10,893 nt of DNA from an uncultured Faecalibacterium sp. GTDB taxonomy: Bacteria; Bacillota; Clostridia; Oscillospirales; Ruminococcaceae. The notes beneath the pieces were generated by a model, which ran no database searches, was not told the DNA's origin, and was given only the letters and a program-made list of their open reading frames with translations. Location of the stretch: contig CAKTFS010000038.1 in the NCBI GenBank assembly GCA_934561115.1, forward strand, positions 1-10,893, written 5' to 3'. Shown here one piece after another: positions 1-7,304 of the stretch (its first letter is position 1; each line of letters starts with the position of its first letter). The position numbers and the translations under genes were made by a program.

Positions 1-44
1 GCCGCTTTCCGCAAAACAGCTTCTGAAACAAAGGAGAGTTTGCT

Positions 45-1013
45 GTGATCGAAGTTTCTCACCTGAGCAAGTCCTACGGCAGCCGCCCTGCCGTGCAGGA
101 TCTCTCGTTTACGGTGCCGGACGGCCAGATCTACGGCCTGCTGGGACCCAACGGCGCGGGCAAATCCACCATTATGAATATTCTTACCGGCTATCTGGCC
201 CCCACCGAGGGCGAGGTAAAGGTGGCCGGCTTCCGTCTGCCGGAGCAGGCGCAGCAGGCCAAAGCCTGTGTGGGCTACCTGCCGGAGCAGCCGCCGCTTT
301 ACCCGGAAATGACCGTGCAGGAGTATCTGGACTTTGTGGCAGAGCTCAAGGGGGTCAAGCGTGCGCAGCGCAAACAGCAGGTGCTGGCTGCCGCCCGCCG
401 TACCGGGCTGGAAGAGGTGCTGTCCCGGGTCATCCGCAGCCTGTCCAAGGGCTACCGCCAGCGGGTGGGCATTGCGCAGGCGCTGCTGGGCAGCCCGCAG
501 CTCATCATTCTGGATGAGCCCACCGTTGGGCTGGACCCCGCGCAGGTCATTGAGATCCGCAACCTCATCCGGGAGCTGGGCAAGGCGCACACGGTCATCC
601 TGTCCAGCCACATCCTCAGCGAGGTGCAGGCCGTATGTCAGCAGGTGCTCATCCTCTCTAAAGGCCGTCTGGTGGCGGTGGGCAGCCCGGAGGAACTGGG
701 CGAGACCCTGAACCCCGGCAGCCGCCTGCGCGCCACCGCGCAGGGCGAGACCGAAACCGTGCTGGCCGCTGTGCGCAGCGTGCCGGGCATCTGCAAGGTG
801 GAACTGGAAAGCGCTGCGGACGGTCAGGTCACCTTTACCGCCGAGAGCGAGGACGCTGCCGACCGCCGCGCTGCCGTGTCCCGGGCACTGACCGAGGTCG
901 GCTGCACCGTGCTGGCGCTTGCCGCCGAGAACCGCAGCCTTGAGGAAGTATTCCTTGCGCTGACCGAAAAAACGCCGGAGCAGGAAGCCCCGGCAGAAGG
1001 GGAGGGAAACTGA
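45..1013 (+). CDS. ABC transporter ATP-binding protein, GldA-like
   Basis: This is the cytoplasmic ATPase of an ABC-2 type transporter, expected to power the permease encoded just downstream. The nucleotide-binding domain fills residues 1-220: Walker A GPNGAGKST at 34-42, Q-loop Gln82, signature LSKGYRQR at 133-140, Walker B LIILDEP at 153-159, D-loop around 161-164 and H-loop His189. The LSKGYRQR form of the signature is typical of the GldA/CcmA-like drug and gliding ABC ATPases. Residues 225-305 look like the small C-terminal domain these proteins often carry, followed by an acidic tail. The start is GTG at 45, chosen because AAGGAGAG (31-38) lies six bases upstream and the protein begins directly with the usual first beta strand. 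The gene ends one base before the next start. The 44 bases before it show only the ribosome binding site, so the operon may begin further left. The family is certain; the transported substrate is not known. Confidence 0.93.
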   Translation: MIEVSHLSKSYGSRPAVQDLSFTVPDGQIYGLLGPNGAGKSTIMNILTGYLAPTEGEVKVAGFRLPEQAQQAKACVGYLPEQPPLYPEMTVQEYLDFVAELKGVKRAQRKQQVLAAARRTGLEEVLSRVIRSLSKGYRQRVGIAQALLGSPQLIILDEPTVGLDPAQVIEIRNLIRELGKAHTVILSSHILSEVQAVCQQVLILSKGRLVAVGSPEELGETLNPGSRLRATAQGETETVLAAVRSVPGICKVELESAADGQVTFTAESEDAADRRAAVSRALTEVGCTVLALAAENRSLEEVFLALTEKTPEQEAPAEGEGN

Positions 1014-1014
1014 G

Positions 1015-1887
1015 ATGCTTGCCATCTTTAAACGAGAGCTCCGCAGCTGCTTTCACGGCATGATCGGTGCGGTGCTTGCCGCCTTTATGCTGGCGGCTAC
1101 GGCCATCTATTTTGTGGCGCTGAATCTGGGCTACGGCCTGCCGGACTTTGGCTACTACACCCTGTACCGCACTATTTTTGTACTGCTGCTCTACATCCCG
1201 GTGCTTACCATGCGCTCCTTTGCCGAGGAGCGCCACAGCCGCACCGACCAGCTGCTGCTCACAAGTCCGGTGTCGGTGGGCGGCATCGTGCTGGGCAAAT
1301 ATTTTGCCCTGTGCGTCATTTTTGCGCTGCCTTGCCTTGTGGATGCAGGCATGATCCTTGTGCTGAAGGTGCTGGGCGCTACCGGCACCAGTACGCTGGC
1401 CAATTTTTCTGCGCTGCTGTGCTATTACCTCATGGGCTGCGCGGCCATTGCCATCGGGGTGTTCCTTTCCAGCCTGACCGAAAACCAGATCATCGCCGCC
1501 GTATCCGGTGTGGCGGCGCTGCTGCTGGCCTATATGATGCCCAGCCTGCGCACCATGTTCACCACCGGCAGTGCGGTGGCACTGGCACTGTTCACCGCCA
1601 TTGCCGCTGTGCTCAGCGTGGTGGCGGGGCTGCGCAGCAAAAGCTTTACACTGGGCTGCCTTTCCTTTGCGGGGTGCTGCGTGGCGCTTACGGCGCTGTT
1701 CCTGCTCAAGAGCAGCTGGCTGACCGAGGCCTTCAGCGCCGTGCTCAGTGCTCTGTGCCTGTTTACCCCCTTTGAAGAATTTGTCAACAGCAGCTTTTCC
1801 ATCCCCACACTGGTCTACTACCTGACCGTGGCGGCGGTGTTCCTGTTTTTCACCGCGCAGGGGCTGGAAAAGCGCCGCTGGAACTGA
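1015..1887 (+). CDS. ABC-2 type permease, GldF-like membrane subunit
   Basis: This is the membrane subunit of the same ABC system, 290 residues with about six to eight hydrophobic segments (roughly 18-37, 52-67, 92-118, 133-151, 158-175, 186-204, 212-231 and 264-281). The stretch around 62-87 (LTMRSFAEER, then TDQLLLTSPV) is the conserved cytoplasmic element of the GldF/NosY-like ABC-2 permeases, and the ATPase partner is expected to dock nearby. The start ATG at 1015 follows the ATPase stop by one base and is served by GGGGAGGG (1000-1007), so the two genes are almost certainly translated together. It has no large extracellular domain of its own; that role probably falls to the next two gene products. 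It could also be named a gliding motility-associated permease, but gliding is not suggested by the host type. Substrate unknown. Confidence 0.9.
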   Translation: MLAIFKRELRSCFHGMIGAVLAAFMLAATAIYFVALNLGYGLPDFGYYTLYRTIFVLLLYIPVLTMRSFAEERHSRTDQLLLTSPVSVGGIVLGKYFALCVIFALPCLVDAGMILVLKVLGATGTSTLANFSALLCYYLMGCAAIAIGVFLSSLTENQIIAAVSGVAALLLAYMMPSLRTMFTTGSAVALALFTAIAAVLSVVAGLRSKSFTLGCLSFAGCCVALTALFLLKSSWLTEAFSAVLSALCLFTPFEEFVNSSFSIPTLVYYLTVAAVFLFFTAQGLEKRRWN

Positions 1888-1902
1888 GAGGAGGCCACAA
1901 CG

Positions 1903-3336
1903 ATGAAATGGAACAAGAACGCATCCTCTCAGAAAGGCAGGGTGTTCCGCAGCGGGCTGCTGTCCACCGCCATGCTGGCGGCAGTGCTGGTGCTGGCGGT
2001 GCTGCTCAACCTGCTGGTGCGGGCCATCCCTGCAAAATATACGGAGTTCGACCTCTCCGAGGCCAAAATGTACACCCTGAGCGACAGCACCAAAGCGCTG
2101 GTGGAGGGGCTGGAAAAGGAGGTGCACATCTATTACCTCTGCGAGACCGGCAGCGAGGATGCCATCATCACAAAGCTGCTGGAGCATTACGCCGCCGAGA
2201 GCGGACACCTGAGCTGGGAGCAGAAAGACCCCACCCTGTACCCCACCTTTGCCGCAAAGTACGGCGCAGAGAATGTTTCCAGTGGCAGTCTGATCGTCAC
2301 CTGCGGAGAGAACAGCACCGTGCTGGATGCCGCCGACCTGTACGAGTACGACTATACCGACTACTACACCACCGGCTCTGCCAGCGTGACCTTTGGCGGC
2401 GAAAAGCAGATCACCTCTGCCATTTATAAGATTACCGCAGCCGGGCAGAGCCACGCCTATTATACCACCAACCACGGCGAGCAGGCCCTGACCGACTCCC
2501 TGACTGATGCATTGGACGCCCAGAATATCGACGCCCAGCCGCTGGATCTGCTCACGAGCACCATCCCGGAGGACTGCGACCTGCTCATCATCAACGCACC
2601 CACCAGCGATTTTACCACAGGGGACGGCCTTGTGGATGAGATCAGCCAGCTGCAAAATTATCTGGCGGCGGGTGGCAAGCTGCTGCTGACCAGCAGCGTC
2701 TATGCCCAGACCCCGCAGCTGGACGCCGTGCTGGCACAGTTCGGCCTGGCCCGCGCAGAGGGCATGGTGGTGGAGGGCGACAGCAGCAAGGCGCTGTATA
2801 ACTCTGCATGGTCGCTGCTGCCGGACTACGGCACACCTGCCGAGAGCACCGCGCTGAACGGCGTGAATACCAGCACCCATGTCATGCTGTCGGTGGCGCA
2901 GGGCATCACGGTCACCGAGACCGATAATGTCACCGCCGAGCCGCTGCTGAACAGCTCCTCCGCTGCCTATGCCAAGGCCGATATCAACGACCTTACCACC
3001 ATGGAGCGGGAGGACGGAGACACAGACGGCCCCTTTGCACTGGCCGTCTGGGCGCGGAACGAGGATACCGGCGCCGAGGTCCTCTGGATCGGCTGCCCCA
3101 ACATGGATAACGAGCAGCTTTATCAGTCCATGCCCGGCAACCTGACCTTTTTGCAGGGCTGCGCCGCTTCGCTGGTAGGGCAGGATGTCCTTGTGGACAC
3201 CAAAGCGCTGGAAGCCGAGCCCATCACGGTGGCAGGCTCCACCGCCGCAGCACTGGGGCTGACCTTCGTGTTCGTGCTCCCGGCGGCGGTTCTCATTGCC
3301 GGGGCAGTGGTGGTGCTGCTGCGCCGCCGCAGATAA
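1903..3336 (+). CDS. GldG-like ABC transporter auxiliary protein, membrane-anchored at both ends
   Basis: This is a 477-residue protein of the GldG / ABC-type uncharacterised auxiliary family. It has one membrane helix near the N terminus (about 18-40), a long extracytoplasmic region, and a second helix near the C terminus (about 449-472) capped by RRRR, so both ends should lie inside the cell. Family marks are the FDLSEAKMYTLSD stretch at 49-61, ITSAIYKIT at 170-178, YTTNHGE at 187-193, which matches the HGE element of GldG proteins, and the Rossmann-like strands DLLIINAPT (226-234) and YLAAGGKLLL (253-262). The start ATG at 1903 has GAGAGGAGG just upstream. It lies 15 bases after the permease gene and 10 bases before the DUF4340 gene, which fits a four-subunit assembly. 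In Flavobacterium, GldA, GldF and GldG form an ABC complex needed for gliding; the role in a non-gliding anaerobe is not established. Confidence 0.88.
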   Translation: MKWNKNASSQKGRVFRSGLLSTAMLAAVLVLAVLLNLLVRAIPAKYTEFDLSEAKMYTLSDSTKALVEGLEKEVHIYYLCETGSEDAIITKLLEHYAAESGHLSWEQKDPTLYPTFAAKYGAENVSSGSLIVTCGENSTVLDAADLYEYDYTDYYTTGSASVTFGGEKQITSAIYKITAAGQSHAYYTTNHGEQALTDSLTDALDAQNIDAQPLDLLTSTIPEDCDLLIINAPTSDFTTGDGLVDEISQLQNYLAAGGKLLLTSSVYAQTPQLDAVLAQFGLARAEGMVVEGDSSKALYNSAWSLLPDYGTPAESTALNGVNTSTHVMLSVAQGITVTETDNVTAEPLLNSSSAAYAKADINDLTTMEREDGDTDGPFALAVWARNEDTGAEVLWIGCPNMDNEQLYQSMPGNLTFLQGCAASLVGQDVLVDTKALEAEPITVAGSTAAALGLTFVFVLPAAVLIAGAVVVLLRRRR

Positions 3337-3346
3337 GGAGGCCGCC

Positions 3347-4339
3347 ATGAAAACAAAACAGCGTGTCCTGCTGGCGCTGCTGGCAGCGGCAGTGCTGCTG
3401 GGCGCGGCACTGTGGGCGGTGACCCACAGCAACGCAAAAGCCGAGCAGGCCGCCAGCGCCGCCGCCGAGGGCAGTATTCCGCTTTCCTCCTTTGCTGCCG
3501 AGGACCTTGAGCAGATCGAATACACCTACAACGGCGAGACCTACACTCTGCAATATTCCGGCGGCAGCTGGCTACTGGCACAGGACCCCGCCTATCATCT
3601 GGACGAGAGCGCCTGCAACACCATGCGCACCGCCCTGATGGCACTGGCTGCCAAGCGCAGCCTGACACCGCAGGCAGGGGAGGACTACGGTCTGGATGCC
3701 CCGCAGCTCACCGTTACGGTGACGGCGGCAGGGCAGAGCACCACCCTGACCTTCGGGGCAGAGAACCCGGTCACCGGGGATCTCTATGTGCAAAAAGCGG
3801 GGGACGATGCCATCTACACCGTCAGCGGCAACAAAGCCGCCTGTTTCCAGCTGGATAAAGCCGGGCTCTTCGGCAGCTTCTGCCCCACAGGGCTCACGGC
3901 TTCGGCCATCACACAGGTGGCCTATACGCTGGCAGATGGCAGTTCTGTCACCCTGAACGCCGTCAGCGAGCCGACCGAAAGCGCCGACAGCGCGGATGCG
4001 GACAGCGCTTCTTCCTCTGCCTACGAGACGGTGTGGCGGCTGGCTTCTGACCCCGCTGCAAGCCTTGCACAGGACAAGGTGCAAAGTCTGCTGTCTGCCC
4101 TGTGCACCTATGCCACCGCCCAGACCACGGACGCAGACCTTGCCGCCTGCGGTTTTGATGCACCGGTGTTTACCGCCACGGTCACCAGCGAGGACGGCTC
4201 CGCCGTGCAGCTGGCCTACGCCTGCGGCACGGACGGGTGGTATCTGCAAGTGGAAGGGGATACCTCGGCATACACAGTGGATGCCAGCACTGTGCAGTCC
4301 CTTCTGCTGACGGAAAACGACCTGAAAACGCAGGAATGA
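3347..4339 (+). CDS. DUF4340 domain-containing protein, N-terminally anchored
   Basis: This is a 330-residue extracytoplasmic protein with one N-terminal hydrophobic segment (about 7-25, after MKTKQR), either an uncleaved anchor or a signal peptide. The rest is rich in beta strands and matches the DUF4340 pattern that often follows GldG in operons. It contains a divergent internal duplication: LEQIEYTYNGETYTL (54-68) with a later YGLDAP motif (114-119) is echoed by ITQVAYTLADGSSVTL (188-203) with CGFDAP (268-273). A Ser/Ala/Asp low-complexity linker (211-225) interrupts the second copy. The start at 3347 was chosen over an in-frame ATG at 3296, because AAGGAGG (3335-3341) sits just upstream, the 3296 start would overlap the previous gene, and the extra residues (Cys- and Ala-rich) do not look like a signal. 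Its function is unknown; the position suggests an external accessory subunit of the ABC system. Confidence 0.85.
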   Translation: MKTKQRVLLALLAAAVLLGAALWAVTHSNAKAEQAASAAAEGSIPLSSFAAEDLEQIEYTYNGETYTLQYSGGSWLLAQDPAYHLDESACNTMRTALMALAAKRSLTPQAGEDYGLDAPQLTVTVTAAGQSTTLTFGAENPVTGDLYVQKAGDDAIYTVSGNKAACFQLDKAGLFGSFCPTGLTASAITQVAYTLADGSSVTLNAVSEPTESADSADADSASSSAYETVWRLASDPAASLAQDKVQSLLSALCTYATAQTTDADLAACGFDAPVFTATVTSEDGSAVQLAYACGTDGWYLQVEGDTSAYTVDASTVQSLLLTENDLKTQE

Positions 4340-4346
4340 TTGCTTT

Positions 4347-4387
4347 TATACGCTGTGCCGAAACCAAGGCGCAGCGTATATTTTTTT
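4347..4387 (+). terminator. Intrinsic terminator of the GldA/F/G-like operon
   Basis: A 13-base-pair stem is formed by TATACGCTGTGCC (4347-4359) and GGCGCAGCGTATA (4368-4380), with a single G-U pair and an eight-base loop. Seven T residues follow directly (4381-4387). It begins eight bases after the DUF4340 stop codon and should end the transcript of the first operon. Confidence 0.93.
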
Positions 4388-4427
4388 GCAGCTTTTTATA
4401 AAGTTTCGGCAAACATCGGCAGAGTGA

Positions 4428-4456
4428 TTGACAATCCGACTGTGATTGTTTATTAT
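4428..4456 (+). promoter_or_regulatory. Vegetative sigma-A promoter for the pot operon
   Basis: TTGACA at 4428-4433 is a perfect -35 box, and TATTAT at 4451-4456 differs from the -10 consensus by one base. The spacer is exactly 17 bases. Transcription should begin near 4463, leaving a leader of about 128 bases before potA. It lies downstream of the previous operon's terminator and is the best promoter in the window. No dyad operator is obvious around it. Confidence 0.85.
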
Positions 4457-4462
4457 AAACCG

Positions 4463-4590
4463 TGACAGGGTAAGATCGCCGCGCAAAATCATGCTTCTGC
4501 GCGGGGCGGATCGCCCCCTTATACGCAAAAAAGATGGGGCAGGCTTCCTGTCTTTTTTCGTATCTGAGAACAAGGAGGATAACATATAAA
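4463..4590 (+). promoter_or_regulatory. Structured 5' leader of potABCD, possible cis-acting switch
   Basis: The leader contains several foldable elements. Hairpin 1 pairs CCGCGCA (4479-4485) with TGCGCGG (4498-4504). Hairpin 2 pairs GGGGCG (4503-4508) with CGCCCC (4512-4517) and shares two bases with hairpin 1. A terminator-like hairpin with six T residues follows (4538-4558). GCCCC (4513-4517) can alternatively pair with GGGGC (4536-4540), which would invade the terminator stem. GATCGCC (4474-4480) can also pair with GGCGGATC (4505-4512), with one bulged base. Alternative pairings of this kind are the layout of an attenuator or riboswitch. I do not recognise a known riboswitch class. A ligand such as a polyamine is only a guess from the downstream genes. 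The leader ends with AAGGAGG (4572-4578), 12 bases before potA. Confidence 0.5.
4538..4558 (+). terminator. Terminator-like hairpin between the pot promoter and potA
   Basis: GGCAGG (4538-4543) pairs with CCTGTC (4547-4552), including one G-U pair, around a CTT loop, followed by six T residues (4553-4558). An A-rich tract upstream (4527-4534, AAAAAAGA) is complementary to TCTTTTTT (4551-4558), and ATACG (4521-4525) to CGTAT (4559-4563), so a longer bulged hairpin is also possible. It would end about 96 bases after the predicted transcript start. Because it lies after the only visible promoter, it must be leaky or conditional for potABCD to be expressed. Confidence 0.6.
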
Positions 4591-5637
4591 ATGGACAACT
4601 CGGTGGTCGTTTCACTGCGGGATATCGTAGTGGAATTTGATGGACAGCGCATTCTGGATGGGCTGAATCTGGATATCCATGATAAAGAGTTCGTGACGCT
4701 GCTCGGTTCCTCCGGCTGTGGCAAAACCACCACCCTGCGCCTGATCGCAGGCTTTCTGGAGCCGAACGCCGGCAAGGTGCTGCTGAAAGGGGAGGACATT
4801 ACCGGTGTACCGCCCTACAAGCGCCCGGTGAATACCGTGTTCCAGAAATACGCGCTGTTCCCGCACCTGAATGTGTTTGAGAACGTGGCCTTTGGTCTGC
4901 GGCTCAAAAAGCTGGACGAGGACACCATCCGCCGCAAGGTGCGCGATATGCTGGAGGTCGTGGGCTTGAAGGGCTTCGAGCGCCGCAGCATCAGCCAGAT
5001 GTCCGGCGGCCAGCAGCAGCGCGTGGCCATTGCCCGCAGTCTGGTCAACGAGCCGGAGATCCTGCTGCTGGACGAGCCGCTGGGTGCACTGGACCTGAAG
5101 CTGCGCAAGGAGATGCAGCTGGAGCTCAAGCGGCTGCAGCGCGAGATGAACATCACCTTTATCTACGTCACCCACGATCAGGAGGAAGCACTTACCATGT
5201 CCGATACCGTCGTGGTCATGAACGGCGGTAAGGTGCAGCAGATCGGCACCCCGGAGGATATCTACAACGAGCCGAAAAACGCCTTTGTGGCAGACTTTAT
5301 CGGCGATTCCAACATTGTGGACGGCGTGATGCACAAGGACTTTCTGGTGTCCTTCTCCGGTGTGGACTTCCCCTGCGTGGACCGCGGCTTTGCCCGGGAA
5401 CAGAGCGTGCAGGTGGTGGTGCGCCCGGAGGATATCGAGGTGGTATCCCCCGTGGAGGGTCAGCTTGTGGGCGTGGTGAACGATGTCATTTTCAAGGGCG
5501 TGCACTTTGAGATGCACGTCGAGTGCGAGGGCCGCGAGTGGCTGATCCACTCCACCCGTGCCTGCACCCCCGGCGAGACCATCGGTATGCGCATCGGCCC
5601 CAACGAGATCCATATCATGGCGCGGAGCGAGGGGTGA
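4591..5637 (+). CDS. potA: Spermidine/putrescine ABC transporter ATP-binding protein PotA
   Basis: This is the cytoplasmic ATPase of a polyamine-type importer, 348 residues, close to the usual PotA length. The nucleotide-binding domain shows Walker A GSSGCGKTT (39-47), Q-loop Gln85 in VFQKYALFPH, signature MSGGQQQR (137-144), Walker B ILLLDEP (157-163) and H-loop His195. The VFQ-YALFPH and PLGALD stretches are typical of PotA and related importer ATPases. After VADFIGDSNIVDG (233-245), residues 246-345 form a TOBE-type regulatory domain including VVVRPEDIEV (275-284). The start at 4591 follows AAGGAGG (4572-4578) by 12 bases, slightly long. An in-frame ATG at 4534 was rejected because it lies inside the leader hairpin and adds 19 residues not seen in the family. 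It is the first gene of potABCD and is probably governed by the leader upstream. Confidence 0.95.
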   Translation: MDNSVVVSLRDIVVEFDGQRILDGLNLDIHDKEFVTLLGSSGCGKTTTLRLIAGFLEPNAGKVLLKGEDITGVPPYKRPVNTVFQKYALFPHLNVFENVAFGLRLKKLDEDTIRRKVRDMLEVVGLKGFERRSISQMSGGQQQRVAIARSLVNEPEILLLDEPLGALDLKLRKEMQLELKRLQREMNITFIYVTHDQEEALTMSDTVVVMNGGKVQQIGTPEDIYNEPKNAFVADFIGDSNIVDGVMHKDFLVSFSGVDFPCVDRGFAREQSVQVVVRPEDIEVVSPVEGQLVGVVNDVIFKGVHFEMHVECEGREWLIHSTRACTPGETIGMRIGPNEIHIMARSEG

Positions 5638-5643
5638 TGAGCC

Positions 5644-6459
5644 ATGAAGATCTATGATAAAAAGCTGGCCTATCCGTACTTTGTATGGATGGTGCTGTTT
5701 ACCGTTGTGCCCTTGTTCATTGTGGTGTACTACGCCATGACGGACGCCGAGGGCAACTTTACCCTGAATAACCTTACCTCCATCAGCGGCTACGGCTCGG
5801 TGTTTGCCCGCAGCCTGCTGCTGGCACTTATTGCTACGGTCATCTGCCTTGTCATCGCCTTCCCGGTGGGGTATTTCCTGTCCCGTCTGCGGGTGAACAA
5901 GCAGCATATCATGCTCATGCTGGTCATGCTGCCCATGTGGATGAACTTTCTGCTGCGCACCTACGCATGGATGGGTCTGCTCAGCGTCAACGGCCCGGTG
6001 AACACCCTGCTGGGCTTTATCGGCCTTGGCCCCTATACCATGCTCAATACCTCCGGTGCGGTGGTGCTGGGCATGGTGTATAACTATGTGCCCTACATGA
6101 TCCTGCCGCTGTACACCAGCATGACCAAGATCGACCAGAGCCTTGTGGAAGCTGCGCAGGATCTTGGTGCCAACACCACCAAGACCCTTGTGCGGGTGCT
6201 TATCCCCATGAGCGTGCCGGGCATCAGCACCGGCATCACCATGGTGTTCGTGCCGGCAGTGTCTACCTTTGTCATCAGCCGTATGCTGGGCGGCGGCTCC
6301 AACCTGCTGATCGGCGACCTGATCGAGATGCAGTTTTTGGGCAACAGCTATAACCTGAACGTCGGCTCTGCCATGAGCTTGGTGCTGATGATCATCGTAC
6401 TGCTGTGCATGAGCTTTACATCCAGCTTTGACGAGGATGAAATGGAGGGCGTATCCTGA
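5644..6459 (+). CDS. potB: Spermidine/putrescine ABC transporter permease PotB
   Basis: This is one of two membrane subunits of the importer, 271 residues with six predicted helices (about 13-31, 55-79, 90-112, 136-158, 193-213 and 242-258). The EAA loop that docks on the ATPase is EAAQDLGANTTK, continuing through VLIPMSVPGI (169-194). LPMWMNFLLRTYAWM (96-110) matches the conserved PotB segment in the third helix region. It starts six bases after potA, behind a purine-rich site (GGAGCGAGGGG), and its stop overlaps the potC start by one base (TGATG at 6457-6461). It has an acidic C-terminal tail (DEDEMEG). Being listed before the more conserved PotC-type permease agrees with the standard potABCD order. 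Confidence 0.94.
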   Translation: MKIYDKKLAYPYFVWMVLFTVVPLFIVVYYAMTDAEGNFTLNNLTSISGYGSVFARSLLLALIATVICLVIAFPVGYFLSRLRVNKQHIMLMLVMLPMWMNFLLRTYAWMGLLSVNGPVNTLLGFIGLGPYTMLNTSGAVVLGMVYNYVPYMILPLYTSMTKIDQSLVEAAQDLGANTTKTLVRVLIPMSVPGISTGITMVFVPAVSTFVISRMLGGGSNLLIGDLIEMQFLGNSYNLNVGSAMSLVLMIIVLLCMSFTSSFDEDEMEGVS

Positions 6460-7304
6460 TGAAAACAAAACATCTGCGCCTGATGCAGCGGGTCTATATC
6501 ATCCTGTTCTTCTGCTTCATGTATCTGCCCATTGCCTACATGATCGTGTTCAGCTTCAACCAGAGCAAGGGCTATTCGCTGTTTACCGGCTTTACCTTTA
6601 AGTGGTACCGCAGCCTGTTCACGAATGCGTCCATCCTCCATGCGCTGTGGGTGTCCATTGAGGTAGCCATCCTGTCTGCCATCATCGCCACGGTGCTGGG
6701 CACGGCAGCCAGCCTTGGCATTGCCTCCATGAGCCGCAAAAGCCGCCTGCTGGTGACCAATATCACCTACATCCCGGTGGTCAACCCGGAGATCATCACC
6801 GGCATCTCCCTGATGCTGCTGTTCGTGGCCTACCAGCGCTTTGCCGCGCAGTCCGCGTGGCTGCCGGATAACATCATGGGTCTGCCCACGCTGCTCATTG
6901 CGCATATCGCGTTCAACGTGCCCTACGTTATCTTTAATGTAAGCCCCAAGCTCAAGCAGCTGGACATCAAGCTGTACGAGGCAGCACTGGATCTGGGCTG
7001 CGACCCCCGGCAGGCCTTCTTCAAGGTCATTCTGCCGGAGATCAGCCCTGCCATCCTGTCGGCCTTCCTCATCTGCCTGACCTATTCCATTGATGACTTC
7101 ATGATCTCCTACTTCAACTGCGGTACGGTGGAGACCCTGCCCATTGCTATCTATTCCATGACCCGTAAAAAGGTCAGCCCGGAGATCTACGCGCTGTCCA
7201 CCATCATGTTCGTGGTCATCCTCAGCGTCATTCTGGTGTCCAATGCCATGGAGAGCCGCAGCTACCGCAAGGATCAGAAAACGCTGCGAGAGGAGGGTGC
7301 ATGA
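6459..7304 (+). CDS. potC: Spermidine/putrescine ABC transporter permease PotC
   Basis: This is the second membrane subunit, 281 residues, with six predicted helices (about 13-34, 62-88, 103-125, 140-158, 199-218 and 245-262). The EAA loop is EAALDLGCDPRQ, continuing through VILPEISPAI (174-199). YLPIAYMIVFSFN (22-34) and the SIDDFMISYF segment (210-219) are typical of PotC rather than PotB. The ribosome binding site GGAGGG (6444-6449) lies inside the end of potB, nine bases before the start. Its stop overlaps the potD start (ATGA at 7301-7304), so PotB, PotC and PotD are probably translationally coupled and made in linked amounts. Nothing is missing or truncated. Confidence 0.95.
   Translation: MKTKHLRLMQRVYIILFFCFMYLPIAYMIVFSFNQSKGYSLFTGFTFKWYRSLFTNASILHALWVSIEVAILSAIIATVLGTAASLGIASMSRKSRLLVTNITYIPVVNPEIITGISLMLLFVAYQRFAAQSAWLPDNIMGLPTLLIAHIAFNVPYVIFNVSPKLKQLDIKLYEAALDLGCDPRQAFFKVILPEISPAILSAFLICLTYSIDDFMISYFNCGTVETLPIAIYSMTRKKVSPEIYALSTIMFVVILSVILVSNAMESRSYRKDQKTLREEGA

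Noticed and set aside
835..3525. An 896-codon open frame on the minus strand, antisense to the permease, GldG-like and DUF4340 genes
   Set aside because: The translation is Gln/His/Gly-rich with no domain pattern, and it lies opposite three recognisable genes. It is the usual shadow of GC-rich codon use.
4463..4535. A ykkC/guanidine or other known riboswitch in the pot leader
   Set aside because: I could not find the conserved loop sequences of the classes I know, only simple GC-rich stems. I left it as an unassigned structured leader.
4534..4590. An upstream in-frame ATG that would lengthen PotA by 19 residues
   Set aside because: It lies inside the leader hairpin, has no ribosome binding site, and the added residues are not part of the PotA family; 4591 follows AAGGAGG.
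4612..6468. A 618-codon open frame on the minus strand, antisense to potA and potB
   Set aside because: It has His/Gln-rich low-complexity content, no homology pattern and no promoter or ribosome binding site. It lies opposite strongly conserved genes.
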